A stretch of DNA of 64,000 nucleotides from Pseudomonas sichuanensis (GCF_003231305.1 NZ_QKVM01000012.1:53337-117336); one strand, 5' to 3'; positions 1 through 8,680 are shown, counted from the first letter of the stretch. Notes: generated by a model from the sequence alone, not told the origin. Made by a program: numbers and translations.

Positions 1-182
1 GCCGCCGGCACCCGCGCTTGGAAGGGGCCTGGGCCTTCGGGCGGTGCCTGTGGGACGGCCAGCAGGTCGTCCATTGGGCCTTGGCTCCAGGTGACTTCGG
101 CCGGGTCGATGCCGTGGCCGAGCAGGCGCCTGGCCTGGTCGCGCCAGGTGGCGAAGCAGTCGTCGCAATCCAGCGCGATCAC
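1..182 (-). CDS. UdgX/TIGR03915-type DNA repair protein, N-terminus only
   Basis: The window edge cuts this gene, leaving about 60 N-terminal residues (VIALDCDDCFATWRDQARRL and onward). The start is GTG, and its GTGA overlaps the stop of the upstream radical SAM gene by 4 bp, which implies translational coupling. The N-terminus resembles the TIGR03915/DUF4130 domain that begins UdgX-family uracil-DNA-binding proteins. Genes of this kind are usually paired with a TIGR03916 radical SAM gene, as here. Both would be transcribed from the SOS-boxed promoter near position 1416. The uracil-DNA glycosylase-like domain would lie outside the window, so membership of the fused family is inferred from context. 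Confidence 0.7.
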   Translation of the reverse strand, partial: MIALDCDDCFATWRDQARRLLGHGIDPAEVTWSQGPMDDLLAVPQAPPEGPGPFQARVPA

Positions 183-1399
183 CCCCACAACCCCATCTGC
201 ACGGGGGCCTGGGGTTCGCGCAGGCGCTCGCGCAACAGCCCGCTGCGCAGTTCGGCCTGGGCCGGTCGGTAGTCGCTGGTGACGATGAACGGGCGGGCTT
301 TTTCCAGCACGCAGCGCAGCTGGATCAGGTCGTCGTAGCGGATCCGTCGTTCGCGGCGCAAGGCCACCATGCGTTGCACGCTGCGCAGGCCGATGCCGGG
401 GATGCGCGCCAGAAGCGCCGGTTCTGCGCGGTTGACGTCGAGCGGGAACACCTCGCGGTTGGCCAGCGCCCAGGCCAGTTTCGGGTCGATGTCCAGCGCC
501 AGGTTGCCACTGCCGCCAAGCAGTTCGCCGGCCTTGTAGCCATAGCCGCGCAGCAGGAAGTCGGCCTGGTACAGGCGATGCTCGCGCAGCAGTGGCGGGG
601 CCGCCAGGGGTACGCTGGCGGGGCTGTCGGGGATCGGGCTGAAGGCCGAGTAGTACACGCGTTTGAGGCCGTAGCCCTGGTACAGCGATTCGGCGTTGCG
701 CAGCAGAGTGCTGTCGTCGGTGGCGTCGGCGCCGACGATCACCTGGGTGCTCTGCCCGGCGGGGGTGAAGCGCGGCGCCCGGGGCTCGTTGGCCACCGCC
801 TGCTGGCCCTGGTGGATCACGCCCATGGCCAGGCGGATGGTGCTGGCCTGCTTCTCCGGGGCCAGGCGCTGGAGGCTGGCGTCGGTGGGCAGTTCGATAT
901 TGACGCTGAGCCGGTCGGCCAGGCGCCCGGCCTCCTCGATCAGCAGCGGGTCGGCATCCGGGATGGTCTTGAGGTGGATGTAGCCACGGAAGTTGTGCTC
1001 CTCGCGCAGCAGGCGCGCCACCCGAATCAATTGCTCCATGGTGTAGTCGGCCGAGCGGATGATCCCGGAGCTCAGGAACAGCCCGCTGATGCAGTTGCGC
1101 CGATAGAAATCCAGGGTCAGGCGCACCACTTCCTCAGGGCTGAAGCGTGCCCGCGGCACGTTGCTGGAGCGGCGGTTGACGCAGTACTGGCAGTCGTACA
1201 GGCAGAAGTTGGTCAGCAGCACCTTGAGCAGCGACACGCAGCGCCCGTCGGGGGTGTAGCTGTGGCAGATGCCCGTTCCGTCGGTGGCGCCCAGCCCGTC
1301 ACGGCCACGCGAACCGCGCTTGGGCGCGCCGCTGCTGGCGCAGGAGGCGTCGTATTTGGCGGCGTCGGCGAGGATGCCGAGTTTGGCGATGAGCTGCAT
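179..1399 (-). CDS. putative DNA modification/repair radical SAM protein (TIGR03916)
   Basis: A 406-residue protein. The radical SAM cluster motif CX3CX2C is visible at C66, C70 and C73 (NFCLYDCQYC); these cysteines would bind the 4Fe-4S cluster that cleaves S-adenosylmethionine. A helix-hairpin-helix segment near the C-terminus (RIPGIGLRSVQRM) suggests DNA binding. This combination matches the TIGR03916 family, which is paired across bacteria with the UdgX/TIGR03915 protein that follows here. The start codon lies 17 bp downstream of a LexA-like palindrome, so expression is probably part of the SOS response. The substrate and reaction are not known from sequence. Confidence 0.88.
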   Translation of the reverse strand: MQLIAKLGILADAAKYDASCASSGAPKRGSRGRDGLGATDGTGICHSYTPDGRCVSLLKVLLTNFCLYDCQYCVNRRSSNVPRARFSPEEVVRLTLDFYRRNCISGLFLSSGIIRSADYTMEQLIRVARLLREEHNFRGYIHLKTIPDADPLLIEEAGRLADRLSVNIELPTDASLQRLAPEKQASTIRLAMGVIHQGQQAVANEPRAPRFTPAGQSTQVIVGADATDDSTLLRNAESLYQGYGLKRVYYSAFSPIPDSPASVPLAAPPLLREHRLYQADFLLRGYGYKAGELLGGSGNLALDIDPKLAWALANREVFPLDVNRAEPALLARIPGIGLRSVQRMVALRRERRIRYDDLIQLRCVLEKARPFIVTSDYRPAQAELRSGLLRERLREPQAPVQMGLWG

Positions 1400-1415
1400 G
1401 GGATGATCCGAAATA

Positions 1416-1431
1416 CTGAATATTCATACAG
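1416..1431. promoter_or_regulatory. LexA (SOS) box upstream of the radical SAM/UdgX pair
   Basis: The 16-mer CTGAATATTCATACAG fits the CTG-N10-CAG LexA consensus. It is embedded in a longer palindrome with perfect 8-bp outer arms (AAATACTG at 1411 and CAGTATTT ending at 1436). It lies 17-32 bp upstream of the radical SAM start, where bound repressor would cover the promoter. Confidence 0.8.
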
Positions 1432-1568
1432 TATTTCGGGATTGAGCTTATGGCAAGTGCTCGCTGGGGCGTCGCGATGGCGAACCGCAGCGCCTACCCG
1501 ACTGTTTTACTCGGCTAAGCTTGATTTCAGTTTGTTTCAGGCTCACGACTCATTGAAAGGGTGCGCAC

Positions 1569-3152
1569 ATGAAGATCGTCGGTAAATCCCCATGGGCCCT
1601 GGCGGCCCTGTGCCTGGCCATGGGCCTGGCGACTGCCCAGGCCGCCGAGAGCAAGAAGGTCGATGTGATGTTGGTGGGCGGCGGCATCATGAGTTCCACC
1701 CTTGCCATCTGGCTCAACGAGCTGGAGCCGGGCTGGTCGATGGAAATGGTCGAGCGCCTGGACAAGGTTGCCGAAGAAAGCTCCAACGGCTGGAACAACG
1801 CCGGCACCGGGCACTCGGCCCTGGCCGAGCTCAACTACACGCCGGAGAAGGACGGCAAGATCGACATCAGCAAGGCGGTGGAGATCAACGAGTCGTTCCA
1901 GGTCACCCGGCAGTTCCTCGCCTGGCAGGTGAAGCAGGGGGTGCTGAAGAACCCACGCTCGTTCATCAACACAACCCCGCACATGAGTTTCGTCTGGGGC
2001 GACGACAACATCCGCTTCCTGCGCAAGCGCTACGAGGCGTTGCAGGCCAGCCCGCTGTTCAAGCCCATGCAGTATTCCGAAGACCACGCGCAGATCGCCA
2101 AGTGGGTGCCGCTGATGATGGAAGGGCGCGACCCCAACCAGAAGCTCGCGGTGACCTGGACGCCGATCGGCACCGACGTGAACTTTGGCGAGATCACTCG
2201 CCAGTACGTGGGCTACCTGCAGACCCGGCCGAACTTCGATCTCAAGCTGTCCACCGAGGTCGAGCACATCACCCGCAACGACGATGGCAGCTGGCACGTC
2301 GAGTACAAGAGCCTCAAGGATGGCAGCACGGCCGCCACCGATGCCAAGTTCCTGTTCATCGGTGCCGGCGGCGCCGTGCTGCCGTTGCTGCAGAAGTCCG
2401 GCATCGACGAGGCCAAGGACTATGCCGGCTTCCCGGTGGGCGGCTCGTTCCTGGTCACCGACAACCCGGCCATCGCCCAACGCCACATGGCCAAGGCCTA
2501 CGGCATCGCCGCCACCGGTGCGCCGCCGATGTCGGTGCCGCACCTGGATACCCGGGTGCTCGATGGCAAGCGGATGATCCTGTTCGGGCCGTTCGCCACC
2601 TTCTCCACCAAGTTCCTCAAGCAGGGTTCGCTGCTGGACCTGCTGGGCAGCACCACGGTCCATAACACCTGGCCCATGGTGCGGGTCGGGCTGCGCGAGT
2701 TCGACCTGGTGCAGTACCTGATCGGCCAGGTGCTGCAGTCCGACGATGACCGCTTTGCCGCGCTGCAGACCTATTTCCCCGAGGCCAAGCCTGCGGACTG
2801 GCGCCTGTGGCAGGCCGGGCAGCGGGTGCAGATCATCAAGAAGGACGAGAACCAGGGCGGCGTGCTCAAGCTGGGTACCGAGATCGTCACCGCCAAGGAC
2901 GGCAGCATCGCCGGGCTGCTGGGCGCTTCGCCTGGGGCCTCGACCGCGCCACCGATCATGCTCGACCTGCTGGGCAAGGTGTTCAAGGACAAGCTGGCCA
3001 CGCCCGAATGGCAGGCCAAGGTCAGGCAGATCATCCCGTCGTATGGCATCCGCCTGAACGAGCACCCGGACAAGGTGCAGGAGGAGTGGGACTACACCAG
3101 TGCAGTGCTGCAGCTGGCGCCGGCCAGTGAGGTTGCAGCGCCCACGCAATGA
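1569..3152 (+). CDS. mqo: malate:quinone oxidoreductase with N-terminal signal-like segment
   Basis: A 527-residue FAD enzyme oxidising malate to oxaloacetate and passing electrons to the quinone pool, a TCA-cycle step parallel to malate dehydrogenase. The dinucleotide-binding motif ([16 protein letters not shown]) begins near residue 32, and family blocks such as [20 protein letters not shown] follow. Residues 1-26 look like a Sec signal peptide (basic MKIVGK, hydrophobic [12 protein letters not shown], then AQA-A), a feature seen in one subset of pseudomonad Mqo paralogues. An AAAGGG ribosome site precedes the ATG. The gene is monocistronic and is followed by REP palindromes. Pseudomonads usually carry several mqo copies, so this is probably not the only one. 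Confidence 0.95.
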   Translation: MKIVGKSPWALAALCLAMGLATAQAAESKKVDVMLVGGGIMSSTLAIWLNELEPGWSMEMVERLDKVAEESSNGWNNAGTGHSALAELNYTPEKDGKIDISKAVEINESFQVTRQFLAWQVKQGVLKNPRSFINTTPHMSFVWGDDNIRFLRKRYEALQASPLFKPMQYSEDHAQIAKWVPLMMEGRDPNQKLAVTWTPIGTDVNFGEITRQYVGYLQTRPNFDLKLSTEVEHITRNDDGSWHVEYKSLKDGSTAATDAKFLFIGAGGAVLPLLQKSGIDEAKDYAGFPVGGSFLVTDNPAIAQRHMAKAYGIAATGAPPMSVPHLDTRVLDGKRMILFGPFATFSTKFLKQGSLLDLLGSTTVHNTWPMVRVGLREFDLVQYLIGQVLQSDDDRFAALQTYFPEAKPADWRLWQAGQRVQIIKKDENQGGVLKLGTEIVTAKDGSIAGLLGASPGASTAPPIMLDLLGKVFKDKLATPEWQAKVRQIIPSYGIRLNEHPDKVQEEWDYTSAVLQLAPASEVAAPTQ

Positions 3153-3165
3153 ACTTGCACGTCCG

Positions 3166-3278
3166 CTGTAGGAGCGGCCTTGTGCCGCGATCGGGCCGCA
3201 AAGCGGCCCCAGTGTTACCACATGGATTGTCGGGGCCGCAGCGCAGCCCTTTCGCGGCACAAGGCCGCTCCTACAGGG
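3166..3278. repeat. REP pair, CTGTAGGAGCGGCC family
   Basis: Two inverted copies of a REP element face each other: CTGTAGGAGCGGCCTTGTGC at the left and its near-complement ending CTCCTACAGG at the right, with an internal GGGCCGCAAAGCGGCCC hairpin. A half-element of another family (GGGAGCCGGCTTGCCGGCGA) follows at about 3295. Confidence 0.85.
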
Positions 3279-3353
3279 ATCGTGTGAGCCAAGTGGGAGC
3301 CGGCTTGCCGGCGATGGGGCCGTGGCAGGTCAGCCGCAGGTCGGTTAGCCCGG

Positions 3354-3842
3354 TCAGCGCTTGGCAGGCCTCGTCAGCCCATCGATCGCCAGCACCGCCG
3401 CGCCGGCCATGATGGCGATATCCGCCAGGTTGAACACACCGGTGTGCAGCGTGCCGATGTTGAGCACCAGGTAGTCGACCACATGCCCCTCGCGAAACAC
3501 CCGGTCGATCAAGTTGGACAGCCCGCCCACGGCGATGAACCAGGCGGCGAAGGCCTTGATTGGCGCCGCTTGCCAGTGCCTGAACGCCCAGACGCTGGCC
3601 CAGCAGCACACCGCGCCCACGGCGACCACGAAGATCAGTTGCTTGAGCAGCGCCGGCATGCCGGCACCCAGGCTGAGGAAGGCACCGGGGTTGAGGCTCA
3701 GGGCCAGGTCGAGCCAGATGCTCTGGTTGCCCAGGACGTAACTGTGGTTATCGAGGGCAACCAAGGCGATCAGCTTCACCCACTGGTCAATGATGATGAA
3801 GGCAACGCCCAGGACAAGGACGAGGGTACGGCTGGAGAACAT
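3354..3842 (-). CDS. lspA: signal peptidase II paralogue (LspA-like)
   Basis: A 162-residue polytopic inner-membrane protein of the lipoprotein signal peptidase family, which cleaves prolipoproteins ahead of the lipidated cysteine. The two catalytic aspartates are in place: D113 in GGLSNLIDRV and D141 in FNLADIAI. The conserved Asn segment appears as NPGAFLSLG. AAGGAA precedes the ATG. The essential pseudomonad lspA normally sits with ileS and fkpB; this copy stands alone between mqo and a methyltransferase gene, so it is probably a second copy. Whether it has a dedicated substrate cannot be seen. Confidence 0.85.
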   Translation of the reverse strand: MFSSRTLVLVLGVAFIIIDQWVKLIALVALDNHSYVLGNQSIWLDLALSLNPGAFLSLGAGMPALLKQLIFVVAVGAVCCWASVWAFRHWQAAPIKAFAAWFIAVGGLSNLIDRVFREGHVVDYLVLNIGTLHTGVFNLADIAIMAGAAVLAIDGLTRPAKR

Positions 3843-4035
3843 GGTGGCAATTCCTTTGCTGCACGGGGGCGGCCGTCCGGTAGTGGCGGGTGTGCCGGCA
3901 GCGCGGCGAAGATAGCGCAGGCGGGTCTAGACTTAAAGCCCGGGCCCGGTTCTGCTGTGGGCCTATCATCGATCCGACCACCGCCCCGGACCGGACTTCG
4001 TCGACGGTGGCCTTCTGAGCAGAGGAGGTCAGGTC

Positions 4036-5082
4036 ATGGACGAGGCAAGGCTTCACGAATTCATGGGCAAGCTGGTGGGCGACATGGGCGCCGCGGCGAC
4101 CCTGGCCAACGTGGTGCTGGGCGACGAGCTCGGCCTGTACCGGGCGATGGCCGACAGCCAGCCGGTCAGCCCCGAGGTGCTTGCCGAGCGCACCGGGTGC
4201 CAGCCGCGGCTGGTGCGCGAATGGCTCAATGGCCAGGCTGCGGCCGGTTACGTGGTGCACGATCAAGGCAATTTCACCCTTCCCGAAGAGCAGGCCATGA
4301 CCCTGGCGCTGGAAGACTCGCCGGCCTACATGGCCGGCGGCGCGGCGGTGCTGGCGGCGCTGTTCCACGACAAGGACAAGCTGGTGAAGGCCATGCGCGG
4401 CGATGGCGCGCTGGCCTGGGGTGACCACCACCCGTGCATGTTCAGTGGCACCGAACGGTTTTTCCGCCCGGGCTATCGCACTTTTCTGGTGGCCGATTGG
4501 CTGCCGGCGCTGGAAGGCGTGGTCAGCAAGCTGCAGGCCGGCGCGCAGGTGGCGGACGTGGGCTGCGGTCACGGTGCCTCGACCATCGTCATGGCCCAGG
4601 CGTTCCCACAGTCGCATTTTGTCGGCTATGACTATCACGCGCCTTCGGTGGCCACCGCCACCGAACGGGCACGGGACGCCGGTGTGGGCGGGCAGGTGAG
4701 CTTCCAGCAGGCGTCGGCCAAGGACTACCCCGGCCACGATCTGGACCTGGTGTGCTTCTTCGATTGCCTGCATGACATGGGCGACCCGGTTGGCGCGGCG
4801 CGGCATGCCTACAAGGCACTGAAGGCGGATGGCACGGTGATGCTGGTCGAGCCGTTCGCCGAGGACAGCCTGGACGCCAATATCAACCCGGTGGGGCGGT
4901 TGTTCTATGCCGCGTCGACGTTCATCTGCACGCCCAATTCACTGTCGCAGGAGGTTGGGCTGGGGCTGGGGGCGCAGGCGGGGGAGGCACGCTTGCGGGC
5001 GGTGTTCGAGGAGGCGGGGTTCACGCGCTTCCGGCGGGCGACGCAGACACCGTTCAACCTGATTCTGGAGGCACGCAAGTAA
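4036..5082 (+). CDS. class I SAM-dependent methyltransferase with N-terminal winged helix
   Basis: A 348-residue protein. The first ~90 residues look like the winged-helix dimerisation domain seen in Rv2258c-like methyltransferases (LADELGLYRAM-type pattern, here LGDELGLYRAMADSQPVSPE). The glycine-rich SAM-binding motif VADVGCGHGAS begins at about residue 172, followed by an acidic residue in VGYDYH, and LDLVCFFDCLHDMGDP fits motif IV. A strong AGGAGG site precedes the ATG. No neighbouring pathway gene indicates the acceptor substrate, so only the class is called. Confidence 0.85.
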   Translation: MDEARLHEFMGKLVGDMGAAATLANVVLGDELGLYRAMADSQPVSPEVLAERTGCQPRLVREWLNGQAAAGYVVHDQGNFTLPEEQAMTLALEDSPAYMAGGAAVLAALFHDKDKLVKAMRGDGALAWGDHHPCMFSGTERFFRPGYRTFLVADWLPALEGVVSKLQAGAQVADVGCGHGASTIVMAQAFPQSHFVGYDYHAPSVATATERARDAGVGGQVSFQQASAKDYPGHDLDLVCFFDCLHDMGDPVGAARHAYKALKADGTVMLVEPFAEDSLDANINPVGRLFYAASTFICTPNSLSQEVGLGLGAQAGEARLRAVFEEAGFTRFRRATQTPFNLILEARK

Positions 5083-5104
5083 CACGTGAATCTGCAGTGG
5101 CCAA

Positions 5105-5170
5105 ATCGCGGGGCAAGCCCGCACCCACGCCGGCACCACCAGCAGCGTGGGAGCGGGCTTGCCCCGCGAT
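5105..5170. repeat. REP inverted pair, ATCGCGGGGCAAGCCCGC family
   Basis: Two REP units in inverted orientation (ATCGCGGGGCAAGCCCGC and GCGGGCTTGCCCCGCGAT) are separated by about 30 bp. They lie between convergent genes. Confidence 0.85.
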
Positions 5171-5181
5171 TGTTCTGAAAG

Positions 5182-5209
5182 AGAAGGGGCGCCATCTGGC
5201 GCCCCTTCT
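5182..5209 (-). terminator. intrinsic terminator after the spermidine operon
   Basis: AAGGGGCGCC and GGCGCCCCTT form a 10-bp stem around a short ATCT loop just past the carboxynorspermidine synthase stop. On the minus strand a pyrimidine-rich CTTCTCTTT follows. Confidence 0.75.
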
Positions 5210-5218
5210 TGTTGCTGC

Positions 5219-6463
5219 TTAGGCTTGCGCGTCCCAGGGACGGTCGCCTTTTTCATCCTTGACGCGGGTCGGCAGGCCCATCACGTCCAGCGCCTTGAGG
5301 AAAGGCTCGGCCGGCAGTTCCTCGACGTTGACCATGCGGCCGGCGTCCCACTCACCGCGGGCGACCAGCAGGGCAGCAGCCACTGGCGGCACGCCGGCGG
5401 TGTACGAGATGCCCTGGCTGTCGGTCTCGGCGTAGGCTTCTTCGTGGTCAGCCACGTTGTAGATGAACACTTCGCGCGGCTGGCCGTCCTTGGTGCCCTT
5501 GACCAGGTCACCGATGCAGGTCTTGCCGGTGTAGCCCGGGGCCAGCGAGGCCGGGTCGGGCAGCACGGCCTTGACCACTTTGAGCGGTACCACTTCCAGG
5601 CCTTCGGCGGTTTTCACCGGTTGCTCGCTGAGCAGGCCCAGGTTCTTCAGCACGGTGAACACGTTGATGTAGTGCTCGCCGAAGCTCATCCAGAAGCGCA
5701 CGTTCGGCACGTTCAGGTTCTTCGAGATCGAGTGCACTTCGTCGTGGCCGGTGAGGTACAGGTTCTGCGAACCCACCACCGGCAAGTCGTCGGTGCGCTT
5801 GACCTCGAACATGGTGTTGCTGGTCCACTGGCTGTTCTGCCAGCTCCACACTTGCCCGGTGAATTCGCGGAAGTTGATTTCCGGGTCGAAGTTGGTGGCG
5901 AAGTACTTGCCGTGGGAACCGGCATTGACGTCGAGGATGTCGATCGAATCAATGCGGTCGAAATACTGCTGCTGCGCAAGTTTTGCGTAGCTGTTCACCA
6001 CACCCGGGTCGAAGCCGACACCAAGAATGGCGGTAATGTTCTTCTGCTGGCATTCCTCGAGGTGTTTCCACTCGTAGTTGCCGTACCAGGGCGGGGTTTC
6101 GCAGATTTTGCCCGGTTCTTCGTGAATCGCGGTGTCCAGATAGGCGACACCGGTATCGATGCAGGCACGCAGCACCGACATGTTGAGGAAAGCGGAACCG
6201 ACGTTGATCACGATCTGCGATTCGGTCTCGCGGATCAGTGCCTTGGTCGCCTCGATATCGAGGGCATTGAGCGAGAAGGCCTGGATGTCGGCGGGTACCT
6301 TGAGGCTACCCTTGGCCTTGACGCTGTCGATGATGGCCTGGCATTTGGAGATGTTCCGTGACGCAATCGCAATACGACCCAGTTCGTCGTTATGCTGTGC
6401 GCACTTGTGGGCCACCACCTTGGCGACACCTCCTGCACCAATGATAAGAACGTTCTTCTTCAA
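5219..6463 (-). CDS. carboxynorspermidine/carboxyspermidine synthase (saccharopine dehydrogenase family)
   Basis: A 414-residue NAD(P)-binding protein with an N-terminal Rossmann motif (VLIIGAGGVAKVVAHKCAQ). It belongs to the saccharopine-dehydrogenase-like family that condenses aspartate semialdehyde with a diamine to give carboxyspermidine or carboxynorspermidine. It lies 30 bp downstream of nspC, whose product decarboxylates this intermediate, so the two form the alternative spermidine route that does not need decarboxylated SAM. Putrescine as the preferred amine (giving spermidine) is an inference from pseudomonad physiology. Confidence 0.92.
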   Translation of the reverse strand: MKKNVLIIGAGGVAKVVAHKCAQHNDELGRIAIASRNISKCQAIIDSVKAKGSLKVPADIQAFSLNALDIEATKALIRETESQIVINVGSAFLNMSVLRACIDTGVAYLDTAIHEEPGKICETPPWYGNYEWKHLEECQQKNITAILGVGFDPGVVNSYAKLAQQQYFDRIDSIDILDVNAGSHGKYFATNFDPEINFREFTGQVWSWQNSQWTSNTMFEVKRTDDLPVVGSQNLYLTGHDEVHSISKNLNVPNVRFWMSFGEHYINVFTVLKNLGLLSEQPVKTAEGLEVVPLKVVKAVLPDPASLAPGYTGKTCIGDLVKGTKDGQPREVFIYNVADHEEAYAETDSQGISYTAGVPPVAAALLVARGEWDAGRMVNVEELPAEPFLKALDVMGLPTRVKDEKGDRPWDAQA

Positions 6464-6493
6464 TTCAGCTGCTCTCCTTCATGAAAGCCCGTC

Positions 6494-7591
6494 TTACGAC
6501 AGGCTCGAAACGTAGTCTTCAAAACCGAACTCGCGCACCACCTCGACGCTGCCGTCGAGTTGCTTGACCGCGATGGACGGCATCTTCAAACCGTTGAACC
6601 AGTTTTTCTTGACCATGGTGTAGCCCGCCGTGTCGACGAACGACAGGCGATCGCCAATGGCCAGTGGCTTGTCGAATTGGTACTCGCCGAAGATGTCGCC
6701 GGCCAGGCACGATTTGCCGCAGACCATGTAGGTGTGCGCGCCGTCGTTGGGGGCCATCTTGGCGTTGAGGCGGTAGATCAGCAGATCGAGCAGGTGCGCT
6801 TCGATCGAGCTGTCGACCACGGCCAGGTGCTTGCCGTTGTGCAGGGTGTCGAGCACGGTCACTTCCAGCGAGGCGCTGTTGGTGATGGCCGCTTCGCCCG
6901 GCTCCAGGTACACCTGCACGCCGTAGGTTTGCGAGAACTGCTTCAGGCGCGCGCAGAAGGCGTCTACCGCGTAATCTTCGCCGGTGAAGTGGATGCCGCC
7001 ACCGAGGCTGACCCATTCGACCTTGTGCAGCAGGTGGCCGAAGCGTTCCTCGATGTGGCTGAGCATCTTGTCGAACAGGCCGAAGTCGCCGTTCTCGCAG
7101 TTGTTGTGGAACATGAAGCCGGAGATCTTCTCGATCACCTTCTCGATCTTCTCAGGGTCCCACTCGCCCAGGCGGCTGAACGGGCGCGCCGGGTCGGCCA
7201 GCAGGTAGTCGGAGCTGCTCACCTGCGGGTTGACGCGCAGGCCGCGCACCTTGCCTTCGGATTGCTCGGCGAAGCGCTCGAGCTGGCCGATGGAGTTGAA
7301 GATGATCTTGTCGCAGTTTTCGAGCATCTCTTCGACTTCATCGTCGGCCCAGGCCACGCTGTAGGCGTGGGTTTCGCCGGCGAACTTCTGGCGGCCGAGC
7401 TTGAGCTCGAACAGCGAGGACGAAGTGGTACCGTCCATGTACTGCTGCATCAGGTCGAACACCGACCAGGTGGCGAAGCACTTGAGGGCAAGCAGGGCCT
7501 TGGCACCGGAGTGTTCGCGCACGTAGGCGATCTTCTCCATGTTGCTCAGCAGCTTGGTTTTATCGATGAGGTAGTACGGCGTCTTGATCAT
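6494..7591 (-). CDS. nspC: carboxynorspermidine decarboxylase
   Basis: A 365-residue PLP-dependent decarboxylase of the alanine-racemase-fold (fold III) group. The PLP lysine is K37 in LLALKCFATW, and the glycine-rich phosphate-binding segment WVSLGGGIHFTG is present. It removes the carboxyl group from carboxyspermidine or carboxynorspermidine. It is the first gene of a two-gene operon with the synthase. The short leader holds a GC-rich inverted repeat (7597-7612) just upstream of the ATG that might affect translation. Confidence 0.95.
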   Translation of the reverse strand: MIKTPYYLIDKTKLLSNMEKIAYVREHSGAKALLALKCFATWSVFDLMQQYMDGTTSSSLFELKLGRQKFAGETHAYSVAWADDEVEEMLENCDKIIFNSIGQLERFAEQSEGKVRGLRVNPQVSSSDYLLADPARPFSRLGEWDPEKIEKVIEKISGFMFHNNCENGDFGLFDKMLSHIEERFGHLLHKVEWVSLGGGIHFTGEDYAVDAFCARLKQFSQTYGVQVYLEPGEAAITNSASLEVTVLDTLHNGKHLAVVDSSIEAHLLDLLIYRLNAKMAPNDGAHTYMVCGKSCLAGDIFGEYQFDKPLAIGDRLSFVDTAGYTMVKKNWFNGLKMPSIAVKQLDGSVEVVREFGFEDYVSSLS

Positions 7592-7824
7592 TTAAAGGCC
7601 CCCGGCCAGGCCGGCCAAAAAAAGGACACGCATTGTGCCTTCACTTGCCACAGTTCGAAAGGGCGCAAGGTGCTTTTCGTCCGAGTCGCCGCTCATTGCC
7701 TATACAAAGCGCCATCATGCAGTTGCCCGGGGCCCGCTGTCGGGGAACGCCTGGGGTGCAATGGCCTTATTGAAACAGACGAATATGACCATCCTGATCA
7801 ACGGCCGGCAGCGAGGGGCGGGCA

Positions 7825-8310
7825 ATGAAAGTAGGCGTTATTTCCGACACCCATGGTTTGCTGCGCCCCGAAGCGCTGGCGGCGCTCGAGGGCTGCGCGC
7901 TCATCGTGCACGCCGGAGATATCGGCAAGCCAGAGGTGCTTGAGGCGCTTGCCGCGCTGGCACCGCTGCGGGTGGTGCGTGGCAACAACGACCTGGCGCT
8001 GCTCTGGGCCCAGGGCTTGCCGGACGTGGACAGGTTCGAGGTGCAAGGCTGGCAGGTGCTGCTGGTGCACGACCTGGCCGATGTGCCGGCGCACCTGGAT
8101 CAGGGCGTGCAGTGGGTGATCACCGGGCATTCGCACAAACCGCTGATCGAACGGCGGGAGGGCTGCCTGTACCTCAACCCGGGCAGCGCCGGGCCCCGGC
8201 GCTTCAGCCTGCCGGTGACCCTCGCGCTGATCGAGGTTGGCGCAGATGCGCTGGTGCCTGAAATAGTCCCGCTGCTGGCGGCCAACCCGCTCAAGGCAAC
8301 TTCGCGATGA
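7825..8310 (+). CDS. YfcE/MJ0936-type metallophosphoesterase
   Basis: A 161-residue calcineurin-like phosphodiesterase. The metal ligands follow the family order: SDTHG near the N-terminus, HAGDIG, RGNND, VHD, and GHSHK followed by LNPGS. Members hydrolyse phosphodiesters with Mn or related metals in the cytoplasm; the natural substrate is usually unknown. Its 3' end overlaps the convergent RidA-like gene by 20 bp. Confidence 0.9.
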   Translation: MKVGVISDTHGLLRPEALAALEGCALIVHAGDIGKPEVLEALAALAPLRVVRGNNDLALLWAQGLPDVDRFEVQGWQVLLVHDLADVPAHLDQGVQWVITGHSHKPLIERREGCLYLNPGSAGPRRFSLPVTLALIEVGADALVPEIVPLLAANPLKATSR

Positions 8311-8680
8311 CCTTGATTTCGAAGTCGAAGCCGTAAAGCCAGGTGACGCCCACCGCCGTCAAGGTCGGATGAGGGGCGCTGCCCCAGTACTCGGGTACCA
8401 CCTGCCAGATGGTTTCGAACGTCGACTGCGGGTCGACCATGAACACCGTCACGTCCTGCACATCATCGAAGCTGCAACCCGCTTCGCGCAGGATCGCTTC
8501 GAGGTTGGCGAAGGCCCGGTGAACCTGGGCCTTGAGGTCGGGTTCCGGCGAGCCGTCGTCACGGCTGCCGACCTGGCCGGAGACGAACAGCAAGCCGTTG
8601 GCGCGGATGGCCGGTGAATAGCGGTTGCGCTGGTAAAGGGCCTGGCGGCCTGGTGGGAAGATCACGTCGCGTTTGGTCAT
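8291..8680 (-). CDS. RidA family protein lacking the catalytic Arg
   Basis: A 129-residue YjgF/YER057c/UK114 protein. RidA proper hydrolyses reactive enamine/imine intermediates using an arginine in a PARSCV-like segment. Here the matching stretch reads HPTLTAVGV, with no arginine at that position, so it probably belongs to another Rid subfamily without classic imine deaminase activity. It is transcribed divergently from the LysR gene, which may regulate it. Its 3' end overlaps the phosphoesterase gene. Confidence 0.88.
   Translation of the reverse strand: MTKRDVIFPPGRQALYQRNRYSPAIRANGLLFVSGQVGSRDDGSPEPDLKAQVHRAFANLEAILREAGCSFDDVQDVTVFMVDPQSTFETIWQVVPEYWGSAPHPTLTAVGVTWLYGFDFEIKVIAKLP

Noticed and set aside
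5147..6361. 404-codon plus-strand frame over the spermidine synthase gene
   Set aside because: Antisense shadow starting inside a REP element; the minus strand has a clear family match.
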